Below, one piece after another: positions 20,661 through 32,200 of a stretch of DNA of 45,222 bases. The translations under genes were made by a program, and so were the position numbers. This DNA comes from Gnetum montanum (taxonomy: Eukaryota > Streptophyta > Gnetopsida > Gnetales > Gnetaceae), in assembly GCA_015680685.1 (NCBI GenBank), contig MNCI01035239.1:2751-47972 (forward strand), given 5' to 3'. The stretch's first letter is position 1. Each line of letters begins with the position of its first letter. The notes under the pieces are model-generated. The model did not search any database, was not told the origin of the DNA, and worked only from the letters and a program-made list of their open reading frames with translations.

Positions 20661-21282
20661 CAATGTGTATATACTTAGGCTTGTTCATGAGATATGCTTG
20701 GATGGTTCAGCCTCGCAATTATCTTCTTTTAGCATGTCATGCCTCAAATGAAGTTGTGCAGTTATATCAGTTGTCACGCTGGGCTTCTGCTTGTGGGTAT
20801 GTTCTATTCTTTTTTATAGGATCACAAACGAGTGGCTTGTTCCTTGCTCTGTGAAATATTCTAATAATTTAAATTTGTCATTTTCTTAATACTTCTTTTT
20901 TCAGGCTAAGCATTTTAGTATGTATATGTATTAAGATAGCCTTTTATTGGTAGTCAGTGATTCTGAAATGAAGTAAACTATTTTTGATTACACAGTTCAG
21001 TTTTAGCCATTGCAAAGTTACCCTTGTAAATAAAATATGTTTCATTATATTAGGCCCTTCATTTTAATTACTCATAATCTTCTTTGCCTTGTCCCAGCAA
21101 ACTGGGGATAGTTACATGAGTTATCTTTTGTCACTTTCCTCAATGAAGAGCTAGATCCTTAATGCATTTTAATTACTGGAAGGTTCAATTCTTTTATTAA
21201 GTGATAGGTTATATATTTAAATTTTTTATATAACAAATCTTCTTGCAGGGATCAATCAAAGAAGGATGTTGCTGTGCATTGA
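20661..21282 (+). CDS. Mitochondrial pyruvate carrier (MPC1-like), last two exons only
   Basis: MPC proteins form the inner-membrane complex that imports pyruvate into mitochondria. Exon 20661-20796 follows GTGCAG and encodes the conserved C-terminal half: [20 protein letters not shown], then [13 protein letters not shown]. The donor GG|GTATGT is at 20796/20797. The next exon, 21249-21282, follows CTTGCAG and adds [11 protein letters not shown] before TGA. Phases match (GG + G), there is no stop or frameshift, and the length fits the family C-terminus. Changes near the end (RWASACG where RWARAQG is usual) may mean relaxed constraint. The N-terminal exons are not visible upstream. It is either a gene with a very long intron or an orphan 3' fragment. 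Confidence 0.8.
21083..21165 (+). mobile_element. SINE-like 3' domain inside the carrier intron
   Basis: CTTTGCCTTGTCCCAGCAAA, CTGGGGATAGTTACATGAG and AGAGCTAGATCC follow the order of the 3' domain of Au-type plant SINEs. It lies in the 452-bp intron at 20797-21248. No head or flanking repeat was resolved. Confidence 0.4.
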
Positions 21283-21441
21283 TATTATATGATCTAAAAT
21301 ATTTGTTTGTCAAAACATTCAACATGCGGTTCATTGTTTTCTTCCAAATTTTCATTCGGAAGTTAAAGGATTGACATGTTCTGATGCTTTGATCCTGAAG
21401 ATGAAATGTTCAAGTTTACATATGAATTATTTTTTCCTTTT

Positions 21442-21447
21442 AATAAA
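21442..21447 (+). terminator. AATAAA poly(A) signal after the carrier exons
   Basis: AATAAA occurs 160 bp past the carrier stop codon in a T-rich context, a plausible plant 3' end signal. Confidence 0.35.
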
Positions 21448-21914
21448 CCCTTAAAATTATATTTTCCTGGTATTTCTCTCTAGTTTGCTTCACCAAAATC
21501 AGCTATCAAAATGATGGGATAAAGGTTATCACAAGGCATGGATTCTATATTTTTGGAACAAAAATTATTGTTTTAACCATAGACAGAAATATTCATACCA
21601 ATTCTTAAAATATATACAATAGGCACAACATCGGTCATTTATCATGAGGTAGTTATATGAAAGCCCTTATTATAAGTGGCTATTCTCTGCGCACGTATAG
21701 TGTTCTCTCCACTTTCACATTCATATACAAGCTTCATAGCACTACATACTTGCAATGGAAACAACGTTACTCTATTCTTAGGAACATGTCATTGCAAGCT
21801 TCAACAATTTCATTCATTTCACATAAAGGGGTATGTGTAAACTGTTTGGCTTTAGGCTTGTTTGGAACCTCAAAGAATGACCATTTAGAAGAATTATTAG
21901 GAAGTATAATGATA

Positions 21915-22030
21915 CCTTAAGTGTGATTCGAACTAGAAACCTCTTGCCCACTAATTGCTTTAGCTAATTATCACTAGCTATGTTTGTTACAATGATCTAA
22001 CCGCTTGAGCTACCTATCATTGGTTAGGTT
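21915..22030 (-). mobile_element. tRNA-related SINE head (A box and B box)
   Basis: On the - strand TAGCTCAAGCGGTTAGA (A-box-like, 22001-22012 core) is followed by CTAGTTCGAATCAC (B-box-like, 21925-21933 core). The boxes are about 67 bases apart, wider than in a normal tRNA, so this is not a tRNA gene. It fits a tRNA-derived SINE promoter with an insertion, or a decayed one. Confidence 0.4.
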
Positions 22031-23310
22031 TGTTGAGGTAGACCCAAGCTATAAGTAGAGCATGGACTAATTGCTCTATGACTTGTAAGAGTCAAATTGG
22101 ATTTGATACTTTTTTCTGCTGCCCAGGGTCTATCCACACTTGACAAATTAAATGTTCAGTCAAATTGGATTTGATAAATTTTTCCAAACGGTCAAAGTCC
22201 AAAGTGGTATACCACCATTCATAATAGTCATGGATCTAGCCACAGATTTGCTCGGTAAGGCATTGACGCCAATTGTTGAATATTCCATCAAGAGACAAAA
22301 ACCTGATTTCTTTTTTAGATGGTGTTAGAAAACAAAGATGTTTGTGTGCTACCTGTGATTCATATACATTATGGTCAGATCCTCATGTTGTTAAATCTGT
22401 TATGTAGGTTGATGATCATTTGATACCTTCTTCAACCCGCTATTCACTATCAATATGGATTTGGGTCTCAAAGTTTCGTAAAAGTTTTTGTCTAGAAAAT
22501 GCACATAACTGTTGGAATTTTCCGCAGCACATTATCCACTAAAATATGCAGAAATTTTTCTTCATTGATAGGATTCTGTAGATTTCGGAATAAAGCATCT
22601 AAGACTCTCTGGCAGTCTCGTGCAGATATCAACATAGTAGCTTAAAACCACGTAAATGATGCTGCAACAGACCAACGTCGGAATTGTTGGTGACTCATTG
22701 GTAATCAATTTTTCATTCAGTTTCCAGTTTTCTTCTTTTCTTTCATAAGTCCTTGGAGAAACAAAGTCAAAGAAAGTAGACAATTGTAGGTGGAAATGTA
22801 AAGGTGGTAGGAATAATGTAAAATGATAGTTCACTAATTTGCAGCAAATGTTTGTATGAAATCATAAAAATTGCCACCTGTAGCATACATATATATGGAT
22901 AATGGTGCTAGTAGTTTTAAACATTAACACAGGAAATGCCCTTTTTTCACTATAACTTTCAAGCCTTATGGATTATCCTAGTGAACCCATCACTTCATCT
23001 AAGTAAGAGAGCAACAAAGGGTAACAACATTCAAATGCCTCCATGTGATTAACAAATTCATCCAATAGGACAAACAAATGCTAACACCACTATTAAAATA
23101 GTAGTCCTTACTCATGTAGAGTCCAAATCAAAGTTGACATTCTTCTATAAAAGATAACCAATCTTAGCAGGAAATCCACTATGCAAAGCTCTACTAAACT
23201 TAGGTTCAACGTTAAACATCATTTTATAGGAAATGTACAAAGCCTATGACGTACACACACTGAAGAAGAGCAATATCAAGTTAGTGATTATAGATAAGGT
23301 TGTTATTATA
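22031..23310. other. No gene seen
   Basis: This is AT-rich sequence. A 90-codon ORF on - (22562-22834) has no recognisable family. The last part (from about 23000) may belong to the decayed retroelement whose protease is recognisable at 23320-23490. Confidence 0.5.
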
Positions 23311-23319
23311 CCACTAAGA

Positions 23320-23490
23320 TAGGTTGATGATGTTGTGTTCACTATAAGTGGGTGGTCTTATCGTATAGATTCCTTGGTGATTCACATAGGAGGTAACAGG
23401 GAAGAATTTTCAATTATTATGGGAAGAGCCTAGTTGAGTATAATAGATATGAAATTGGACATCAAAGATCTTTCCTTTAAAATTATCATA
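23320..23490 (+). pseudogene. Retroelement aspartic-protease fragment
   Basis: In one frame it reads VDDVVFTISGWSYRIDSLVI, then EEFSIIMGRA, a TAG, and LSIIDMKLDIKDLSF. This matches the C-terminal part of gypsy-type proteases (ILGRPWL motif, with the W codon now TAG). The active-site D-S/T-G part is not recognisable upstream. The fragment ends about 100 bp before copy B of the duplication starts. Confidence 0.5.
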
Positions 23491-25019
23491 GATTAGTTAA
23501 AATAAATGAGTTCCATGCATTGTATACATTGATTCAAGGTGCAAGTACATGTAGAAAATTTAGAACATTCAAGATACCACCATTTCAATAGCCAAAGTTG
23601 TAGGCACTTACAACTTGTAGTAGCAAATATTCCATCTCATCTCACTTTCCAAGTTCGTGTCCTTCGTGAATCTTATCATATATAATCTTCATAGATCCAA
23701 CATAACCATTAAATCCCTCCCAATAAATATGCTTTTTTGTTTGAAAGTTCCTTAAATCACAAAATCCATTGAATCTCAAAAACTTTGCTTGATCGAATTT
23801 GTTAGGTCAAATTTTGGAGCATTTACATTGATAATGTTGATGATCTTATTGCCAAATATAAGTTTTATATCCATAATACTATCGCTATGGTGGTATACTT
23901 GTACCATCTTATCTTTAACAAATTGATCAAAGATGATGCCACTTCCTTGCGTTGATTTTCTTTTTCTAGGTAGAAAAGTTTGTAGCCTTTGTCGAAATCT
24001 CAAGCTTTTTCCTTTCTTCATCTTGTTTTTTAGAGGTAGGCAATGTTGATTTTCCTTATTTTACCATCTAACATGTTTATCATTGGATTTTCTTCTTTAT
24101 CTATATCTATCCCTAATGTGGAAGCCCTTATCCACTTTCCACAACATTTGAGTGCTAATATTGGGAGTTGTTTTTGGAGGATACCTTAGCAAGGGTTTCC
24201 ACATCAGAGATGAATATGAAACTTGGTTAAGTTATTTTTATAGTTTGCTTAATTCTTTTTTTCATAATGTTCACTATTACAATATGCATTTATCTTGGCT
24301 TAGGGGTGTAGTATAGTGATTAGGACACAAATTAATCATACAAGCTAAATAACTATAAATCAACATTAGAAAAACAATTCCTAATTTGAACTTTGTTAAA
24401 GTTGTTTGGATGCAACACTTCAACATATTACCAATATGTCTATATGAAGACTAGAAAATTAAAAACTGAAATTTTATTACATTTATAAACCCTTTGGATC
24501 TACTAGATAGTAGAAATGTAAGTGCTATGAGTATTGTTGTAATACCCTAATTATATATAATATGCTTACATTACAGAACATTGTTTAAAAAAAAACATGT
24601 GGTTTTCATCCTCAATGCTATTTATATTGCATAGTTAGTATATTCACTCTTGATAAGGAATTTTAAGCTATATGCCTATTTGAATTCTTAGTGATGGAAT
24701 CCTATTTGTGTTTCTCAAATAAGCAGTTTGGCTATAATAATTAGTTAATGACTCTAGATAAGAGTAAGTGATAAGCAAAATGCAATCATCTTATCAAAGG
24801 ATCCTTGTTTTCCAATTACCTTTAGTTATTAAAATAACTCTAATTATGATATCACCAATTCAATTATTAGTCATGCATACAACTTGCAATTCAACTTATA
24901 AGTTCATTCAATGTTAGAAAGCCAAACTTGTTATTTAGAGTATGCTTAGTTTCTTAAATTAATAGATGTTGAATCTAAGAATTTATGAACTACTGAAGAT
25001 TACTCTTGTACAAGCTCAT

Positions 25020-25859
25020 TTAGTGTCTGTAGATTTATCCTTCAACAAGCTTATTGGAATATTACCCAGAGTGTTCCCATGAAACTTGACTTCACTAACG
25101 TTGAATGGAAATCATATTTATGGGTCAATTCCTTGGGATGCCTTATCAAGGCTGGAAAACTTAATAGAACTTGATTTGTCTAGCAAAAGTTCACAGCAAG
25201 GATTTTTGGATTGGTGGTAGAATTCAAGAAAATTCAACAAAATTCTTTAGGAAACAAGTAGTTGGAAGGCAGAATACCAGCTGAAATTGGATGGCTTAGC
25301 TCTGCTCTGTCTGAGCTTTCAATACCCAATAACTACTTGTTAGGCAGAATTATGCAAATGGTAACCTAAAAAATCTAGGATGTTTAGTCTTGGATCATAA
25401 TAATTTGTTAGGTACCATTCTTTCCAACTTAGGAGAATGTTACATATTAGAGCTTCTAGACCTTTCTTCAAATAAGTTTGAAGGCTCCATCCCATCGGAG
25501 GTGGAAAATCTATAAAACATTCAATTCTACTGTAATTTGTCATGCAACGCTTTGCATGGGAAATTGCCAACAGAAATTGGTCACATGATTCATGCGCTAG
25601 CAATATATGTTTTAGCAAAGAATCAACAGCACAGTTTCGGCTTGTCTTGAAGGGTGCAAAAACCTGCAATATCTGAATTTCTCTTTTAATGAGTTTCAAG
25701 GATCCATTCTAGGGTCTCTGAGCCAGCTGGGATACCTAGTGTCCATGGACCTTTCCCACAACAATATTTCTAGTCCCATACCCTTTGAATTTGAGAAACT
25801 GTAAATGCTTCAAAGTCTCAATCTTTCGTTCAATGATCTAGATGGGCAAGTTCCAAAAG
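25020..25859 (+). pseudogene. Degenerate LRR fragment of a receptor-kinase gene, copy B
   Basis: This is the duplicate of the + strand LRR fragment at 1453-2292, with the same truncation points and most of the same lesions. It has gained extra damage, such as a stop where copy A still reads ANLYNIQ (here ENL then a TAA near 25515). It is non-functional and useful mainly as a neutral clock for the duplication. Confidence 0.85.
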
Positions 25860-25876
25860 GAGGATATTGCGTAGCC

Positions 25877-25958
25877 CTCTGTGATATCACGTACGTGATA
25901 TCGCAGGGGATGTGATATCGTGGCTGACGTGATATCGCGGCACATGCTATATCGCATC
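25877..25958. promoter_or_regulatory. Cluster of GTGATATCGC-type motifs, copy B
   Basis: This is the copy B version of the cluster at 2310-2392. Here the 20-base palindrome GATATCACGTACGTGATATC at 25882-25901 is perfect, while copy A has lost its symmetry by two substitutions. Further GATATC-type units follow at about 25914 and 25930. Confidence 0.5.
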
Positions 25959-25959
25959 C

Positions 25960-26035
25960 CATCATACCCCCATGACTGAATAAAAACTCATCCTTGAGTT
26001 CCTTACAAAATATTGGGAAGGTATGGGATTCTTGA
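25960..26035. repeat. CATACCCCCATGA...GGTATGGGA module in R1, copy B
   Basis: This module of about 75 bp occurs at about 2396-2464, 25963-26031, 16346-16412 and 40075-40140, always in + orientation, although the neighbouring TATA block of R1 is inverted relative to that of R3. The relative orientation has therefore flipped once. Confidence 0.5.
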
Positions 26036-26884
26036 CTGAATGGAACTAACGGTGCACTACCAAGTGTATAAATAAGAGGCAACTCTTCCTTGTTTCTCCA
26101 TCTAGATCTAGACTTTAGTGAAACTTTGGCAATTTTGCCTCTCCAGAGATAAAATAATTTCCATGTGCTTGGAGTAGGAGCTCGAAAGTGAATGGATCTT
26201 TATTTGAGCAAATATTGTACCTGAACACAAGTTTGTGTACAGAAATAAAGACAAACTTTTAGGACTAAGCTAATTAGGAATTTAATTATTGTTATTTATC
26301 ATTTATCGTTTCAATGCTTGATTAGTTAATTAAATCTTTCTCAACCCTTCTCCTATAGTTAAGTGCATTTAATACGACCGCTTCGAGCATGTGCGTTATG
26401 CTTGGTAATCCCAGTAACAACTAGCGTTTGGTAATCCCAGAAGGTTGCATTGGTTCAGGGTATGAACGACAAGTGGGAACGGATGATGATGCTAGGTTAA
26501 TTAAGGCTTAGTTAGTTAGTTAAATTTAGTTAATTAGTCTCTTCACCCTTTACCTCATTAGCATAGGCAATAAAACAAAAAAGATATAAAAATCACATAC
26601 CTCAGACTTACTTAACCATACAACCGTGACAAATACAAGTAAGTCCAGGAAGACAACGAACGATTAATCTTAAGTGTTCTATAAGGCATGTAGGAACTTA
26701 GTCTGCGAAATTCAACCGGATCGTGCATGTAATGCTCGTATTCGTATGGTTGAGTGTAGGGGTACCTCACCACTCATCAAGTGTGCAATGTATTCTTGTT
26801 TATTATTTTCTCAACTAACCCTAAGGGTTCGTTCCAATGATGTGAATGATTTCCTATGTTCTAGTTAGCACACAAACAACTAAG

Positions 26885-26902
26885 TCCTTAGCAATGGTGC
26901 CA
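26885..26902 (-). other. Decayed primer binding site (tRNA-Asp type)
   Basis: On the - strand this reads TGGCACCATTGCTAAGGA, one base after the LTR end. From family knowledge, Tat/Athila-type gypsy elements prime from tRNA-Asp with a site of the form TGGCGCCGTTGCCGGGGA. All five differences are G-to-A or C-to-T transitions, as expected from decay of a methylated site. Copy A lost this region in its 257-bp deletion. Confidence 0.5.
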
Positions 26903-26903
26903 A

Positions 26904-27865
26904 TGATGAGTGGCGAGGTACCCCTATGCTCAACCATACGAATACGAGCATTTCACACACGATCGGATCGAATTCCAAGGACTAAGTGCCTATGTGCCTT
27001 TTTGGAGCAAGGACGGGTTGGTTGATCATTGTCTTCTCAAGCTTACTGGTATCTCACAATTGTATGGTTAAGTAAGCTTGAGGCATATGATTTTTATAGC
27101 TTTTATGTTTTTATGTCCTGTTGCTAGTAAGGGAGGAGAGAGAGATAACTAAGTGACTAATTTAACTTAACTACTGATTAACTAGGCTTTAACTAATCCT
27201 AACACCAGTATCCATTTTCACTTGTCGTACACATCCTGAACCAGTGCAACGCTACTAGGATTACCAAACGCTAATCGTTACTAGGTTACCAAGCATTGCA
27301 CACATGTTCAAAGTGATCGTACTGAGTGTAATTTAACGATTTTCTTAATTGATCAAAATGAATTACTATGCTAATAACAAAAATATAAAGTGCATAAAAT
27401 AAAATAAATGTATAAGAAAATAAAATAAAAGAAATGTGTAAGAAAACAAATCTCAAGTGCTATAAGGATGAATCAAAGAGCTCATCTTTATTGCTATACA
27501 CAAGGTGTGCTCAGGTACACAATGCTCGAATAAAGACCTGTTGACACTTAACATCCTACTGCGGGCATTTGGAAAATATTCTAACCTTAAAATAGATTAC
27601 AAGAGTTTTGCTACTTGACTGCTATAAGACTTTTTCTCCCAATTTTGCACGTGGGCATTGTATTTATAGGCTTGGGAGTAACTACTCTAATAATGAGAGC
27701 AACCACTCTAATAATAAGCATAATTGCTAAAGAAACTACTAGAGTAACCACTTTAATAATTAGAATAACTACTAAAGAAACCACTAGAGTAACCACTCTA
27801 ATAATTAGAATAACTACTAGATTAACTGCTCTCATCAAATGCCATGACTTTTATGGCTAAGGAAA
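26904..27865 (-). mobile_element. LTR-like repeat R2, copy B, complete 3' end with adjoining primer-binding-like site
   Basis: This is the more complete R2. Its + strand edge starts TGATGAGTGG, so on the - strand the LTR ends in CA. One base further out lies an 18-base primer-binding-like site (26885-26902). A TATAAATA box on the - strand lies near 27661-27668, upstream of the 45-bp repeat array. The far (U3) boundary is not resolved. Confidence 0.6.
27679..27835. repeat. 45-bp tandem repeat array in R2, copy B
   Basis: This is the same array as 3874-4030, with a few substitutions and the same number of units. The array therefore predates the segmental duplication and has not changed length since. 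Confidence 0.9.
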
Positions 27866-29201
27866 CACTTGACTAATTATTAATATGATGTTCACTTTTT
27901 TAATTGAAATATTTTTCTTAAAGGTATTTTTATTTTAAGTTTGATTAGCATTAAAGCATATCTAGAAGGCCTGAAAATTTTTAAGTGATCCATAGAGCTT
28001 TGGTAAAATTAACGTTCTTACACATTCTTTGTGTTTAATCTATTTGGTGGATTCTAATAAACAATAAACCATGAATTAATATTTAACACATAACATTTGG
28101 TATTACTTAATCTTAATGTTGGTTCAATTTCAACTCCTTTAATTTATAATCAATTCCTTAAATTTCAAACACCCTAAATTATTGGGGTAACACTACTTTA
28201 TAAAGTTGGTTTTAAGTTTTATGAATGTTTCATGTTGGCTATATGTCCTAGGGTATATCTAGTCATCTATCTTCTATACCTATTAATATAAACAAAAGCA
28301 ACTTTAGAATAGGAGATTTTAAATTGTTTGGAAATTGCCCATATTCATAAAGGTTTATTAATAAAAGTTGGCTAAGATTCATAAACCATCACTTTAGAAA
28401 ATTAGGGCCAACACAAACATGCCACACATAGAAAAATTATAGTACTTATTTTATTTACCCAATGAAAAAGTTTGTTTTGTATTTTATTTAATATAAAGTA
28501 CTCTTCTAATACTTACCCTACCATGAAAAAAAATGTTGTACATCTAAGTTATTCTTAAAATACTTAAATTATTAACTATGTTCCAACTAAATATTATATT
28601 GGTTGTTTGTCTTAAGCATAAACATGATCAAAGATTTAGATCCAAAAGAGGATCTAGTAACGTCTTACAAATACTAATAAGGTACTCAGACTCTTAAATG
28701 TAAGGTTATCATCCTTAAATTTAAAGGGGAAAAATTTTAGTTGTCAATATGCCACGAGTTCCCCCCGTGAAATAGGTACGAAACTGCCAACGGTAATTAA
28801 AAAGCTTGGAAGGTGCGTTTCCTTAACGTATCTTTAGCGTTCATGGTTAATTCCTAAGTTTAATTCTATTCTCAAGTGGAAACTTGAAAAAAGCAACAAA
28901 AGTTAACAAAAATTGTTTACTAATAAGTATAATATCAAAACGTGAAGAACGCCCAGACGGTATAATGCATAATACAGACATAAGCACACGCACCAAAAAT
29001 ATGGATAAGCCTTGGAGGATAATACACCCCACAAACTTAATCAATATGCACGCTGGAAACTTATGCATAACCCCTGGAGGATAATATACTTTGAATGGTG
29101 GAGTGAAACTTAGATGTTGACTCTTCAAGAAGAAGACAACGTAGGCACTGAGTGGTGTTGAAGAAGACACCGTAGGCGCTGAGTGGTGTTAGGTGAGGGA
29201 C

Positions 29202-29207
29202 TTTATT
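29202..29207 (-). terminator. AATAAA poly(A) signal, receptor kinase copy B
   Basis: This is the counterpart of 5397-5402, about 48 bp after the stop codon of the copy B receptor kinase. Confidence 0.45.
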
Positions 29208-29254
29208 GGTGCATGATAGTGGCTTCTTATTTAAGATTCTCTTGGAGATGAAAC

Positions 29255-32200
29255 TCAAACACTGATTCTCTTGGAAAGTTCCTCCAAGAAACGGGAAACA
29301 AAGGTCATGTCTGGTCTTTGGTAAGGGTTTTCACTGGTACAGCATAGTGCCATTTTTATAAAGTCAGAAATGCAATTCCACAGCAAAGTATCCTCAATGC
29401 ATTCCGATGGCAGCTTTTTGTGCAACACTTGTTCTAATTTATCAGGGAATGAATCCAGCACCCAACTGTGTAAATTGCAAAACCCATCAGGATTTTCATC
29501 AGTTGGGCTTTTACCTGTTGCCATTTCTAACAAGGTTACTCCATAGCTGTATACATCTCCCTTAGGCGACACCATTCCCCCTCCTCCATACTCTGAAAAT
29601 TCATTATCATATCAAAACCAATCCTAAGAAAATTCTTAAAATCTAAATTAGTGAATGTGTAACGACTAATCATAAATATCATGTATAACAGAAACCTCTA
29701 TTATAGAGGCTTGTAAGGGTAAAGTTTAGGCAGTGTCAAATAAAGGATGATTTCAGAAAATTCAAATAAAGCCAAAGTACCAGGATGTAAGTAGGTACCT
29801 GGAGGAATATAACTAATTGTTCCTGCAAGAGACAAACTGGAAGATAAGGAAGATACAAAATCAGTGCAGAGGAACTTTGCAATACCGAAATCAGCAACAT
29901 GAGCAACCATATCTTCATCAAAGAAGATGTTGCTGGGTTTTATGTCACAGTGGATGATTTGAATACTACTATAATGATGTAGGTATTCTAGCCCATGTGC
30001 AATATCCATGGCTATATTCACCACATCTCTGAAGGATAGGTATTCATTCTCTCTCTGCAGGGCTTGTGCCAAACTTCCTTTGGGCATCAGTGGCATGACC
30101 AGGGCTTTGTGTGCCCCTACCCAACAAAAACCGATGATTTTTACTAAATTTCTGTGCTTCACCATGCTCAAGGCCTTGCATTCTGAAACAAAACCTTTCA
30201 AGGCTTCTTGATTAATTTTGTTAAGGAGATTAATAGCCACATCAATGCCATCTCTGAGAGTGCCCCTATATACGGAGGCCAGGATTGTGGAACCCAGCAG
30301 CTTGTTGATGTTGAATCCTCCGGTGGCTTCGCTGATGTCTCTGTAAGAGAACCGATTTCCATAGTTCTTCTTCCAGTTGTCAAATTCACAATTTAACACA
30401 CCTCTATCCCCTCTATCCTTCAGACTCCTTGTGCAGTAGATTGATACATAGAAAATAAGGAAAATTACCAAAACACCAGCGCAAGCAGCAACTGGAGCAA
30501 TGATTTTTACCTTGGAATTAGTTTGAGTGTTTTCCACGGATGTGCAAGCAGGTAGCTGTACCCATTCTCCACAGAGCTTCAGATTTCCTAAAAATGATAG
30601 CTTGTTAAAATGATGAAATGATGCTCCCTCTAGAACTTCTCCACTTAGATCATTGAATGAAAGATTAAGGATCTGAAGCATCTGCAATTTATCAAGGTCA
30701 AAAGGTATTAAACCAGAAATATTGTTGTGGGAAAGGTCCATGGACACGAGGTTCTCCAGGTTGCTCAGAGACCTTGGATTTGATTCTTGAAACTCATTAA
30801 ATGATAAATCCAGTTGTTGCAGGTTGTTGCAGCCTTCAAGAACAGATGGAATGGTGTCGTTGATTCTATTTGTTGAAACATTTATGGCTTCAGTGTGAAT
30901 CATCTTACCAATTTCTGCTGGCAATTTTCCATGCAAGGAATTGTGGGACAAATTGAAGTAGATTTGAATATTGTAGAGATTTGCCACTTCCGGTGGGATG
31001 GAGCTATCGAACTTATTTGAAGAAAGGTCCAGCAGGTCTAATTTATAACATTGTCCTAAGCTAGGAGGGATCGAACCTGACAAGTTATTATGATCCAAGA
31101 CTAAACATCTTAGATTTGTCAGGTTACCAATTGCATCAGGAATTCCCCCCAACAAGTTATTTTGTATTGAAAGCTCGTACAGAGTAGAGCCAAGCCTCCC
31201 AATTTCAGAGGGTATGCTGCCTCGCAATTTGTTATTAGCTAGAGCAATTCTTTGAATTTTCTTGAATTCTCCGATCGACCCAGAAACACGACCTATGAGC
31301 TTGTTATCGGACAAATCAAGATTTATCAGGTCTTCCAGTTTCACCAAGGCCTTCGAAGGAATTGGACCGGATATAAAGTTCCCATTCAAAAGTAGTGTCG
31401 ACAAGTTGAATGGGAACACTTCTGGCAACATTCCCTTTAGCTTGTTGGAGGATAGATCCAGAACATTTAAGGTGGAGCAATTTGAAAGAGCAGATAAAAT
31501 AGAAATTGTGGGAGAGCCATCATTTACAAGATGATTGGACATTACCCTGAAAAAAATCAACGGCAACCTTCCAAACTGCAGAGAAATGACTCCTGTCAGC
31601 TGATTCTTATCAAATACAAGTGTACGAAGATTGCTGCAGTTTCCTAAAGATGGAGGAATGCTACCTATTAGGTTGTTTCCCGACAAGTAGAGAATAGATA
31701 GGTTTTCCAGTGTGACCAGCTGAGAAGGAACATAGCCTGTAAAAGCATTTTGATGCATGTTTACATGGCTAAGTCTAGACATGTTGCCAACTGATTCAGG
31801 AATATCACCAACCAACTGAGGATTTTCAAAAACATACAGAAACATAAGATTCTTTAGCTTGCAGATTTCTTGTGGTAATGTGCTGGTTATGGGTGTCCGA
31901 TAAATGTACAACTGTTCCAGAGAAGAGAGGTTTCCTATGAAAGAGGGAATTGAACCAGAGAGATTGTTTGTTTGGAGGGCGAGTATCTGAAGACTGAACA
32001 TGTGGCCAATGTTGTGAGGAATGCTACCATGCAAGTTATTCTATGCAATGGAAAGTATTTGCAGCTGTGTAAGGTTTGTAAATGTGTCAGGAATGGTACC
32101 CTGGAGCCTATTTTCGCATAGATACAAAGTTTGTAGGTTTTTGAAGGTGCCCAGCTGGGGAGGAATTGTACCATGAAACAAATTATTTCAAAGATCCAGG

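Larger units (their letters stand above)
25863..26779 (+). mobile_element. LTR-like repeat R1, copy B
   Basis: This is the duplicate of the R1 repeat, ending in CATCA at 26779. It has lost 19 bp near 26264 that copy A and repeat R3 keep (the block AAACCTTGCAG), so the deletion belongs to copy B. Confidence 0.6.

Noticed and set aside
29701-29798. C-terminal extension of the copy B receptor frame past the DFG region
   Set aside because: It is intron read-through; the GT-AG intron 29798-29593 restores the PPEYG motif and the rest of the kinase.
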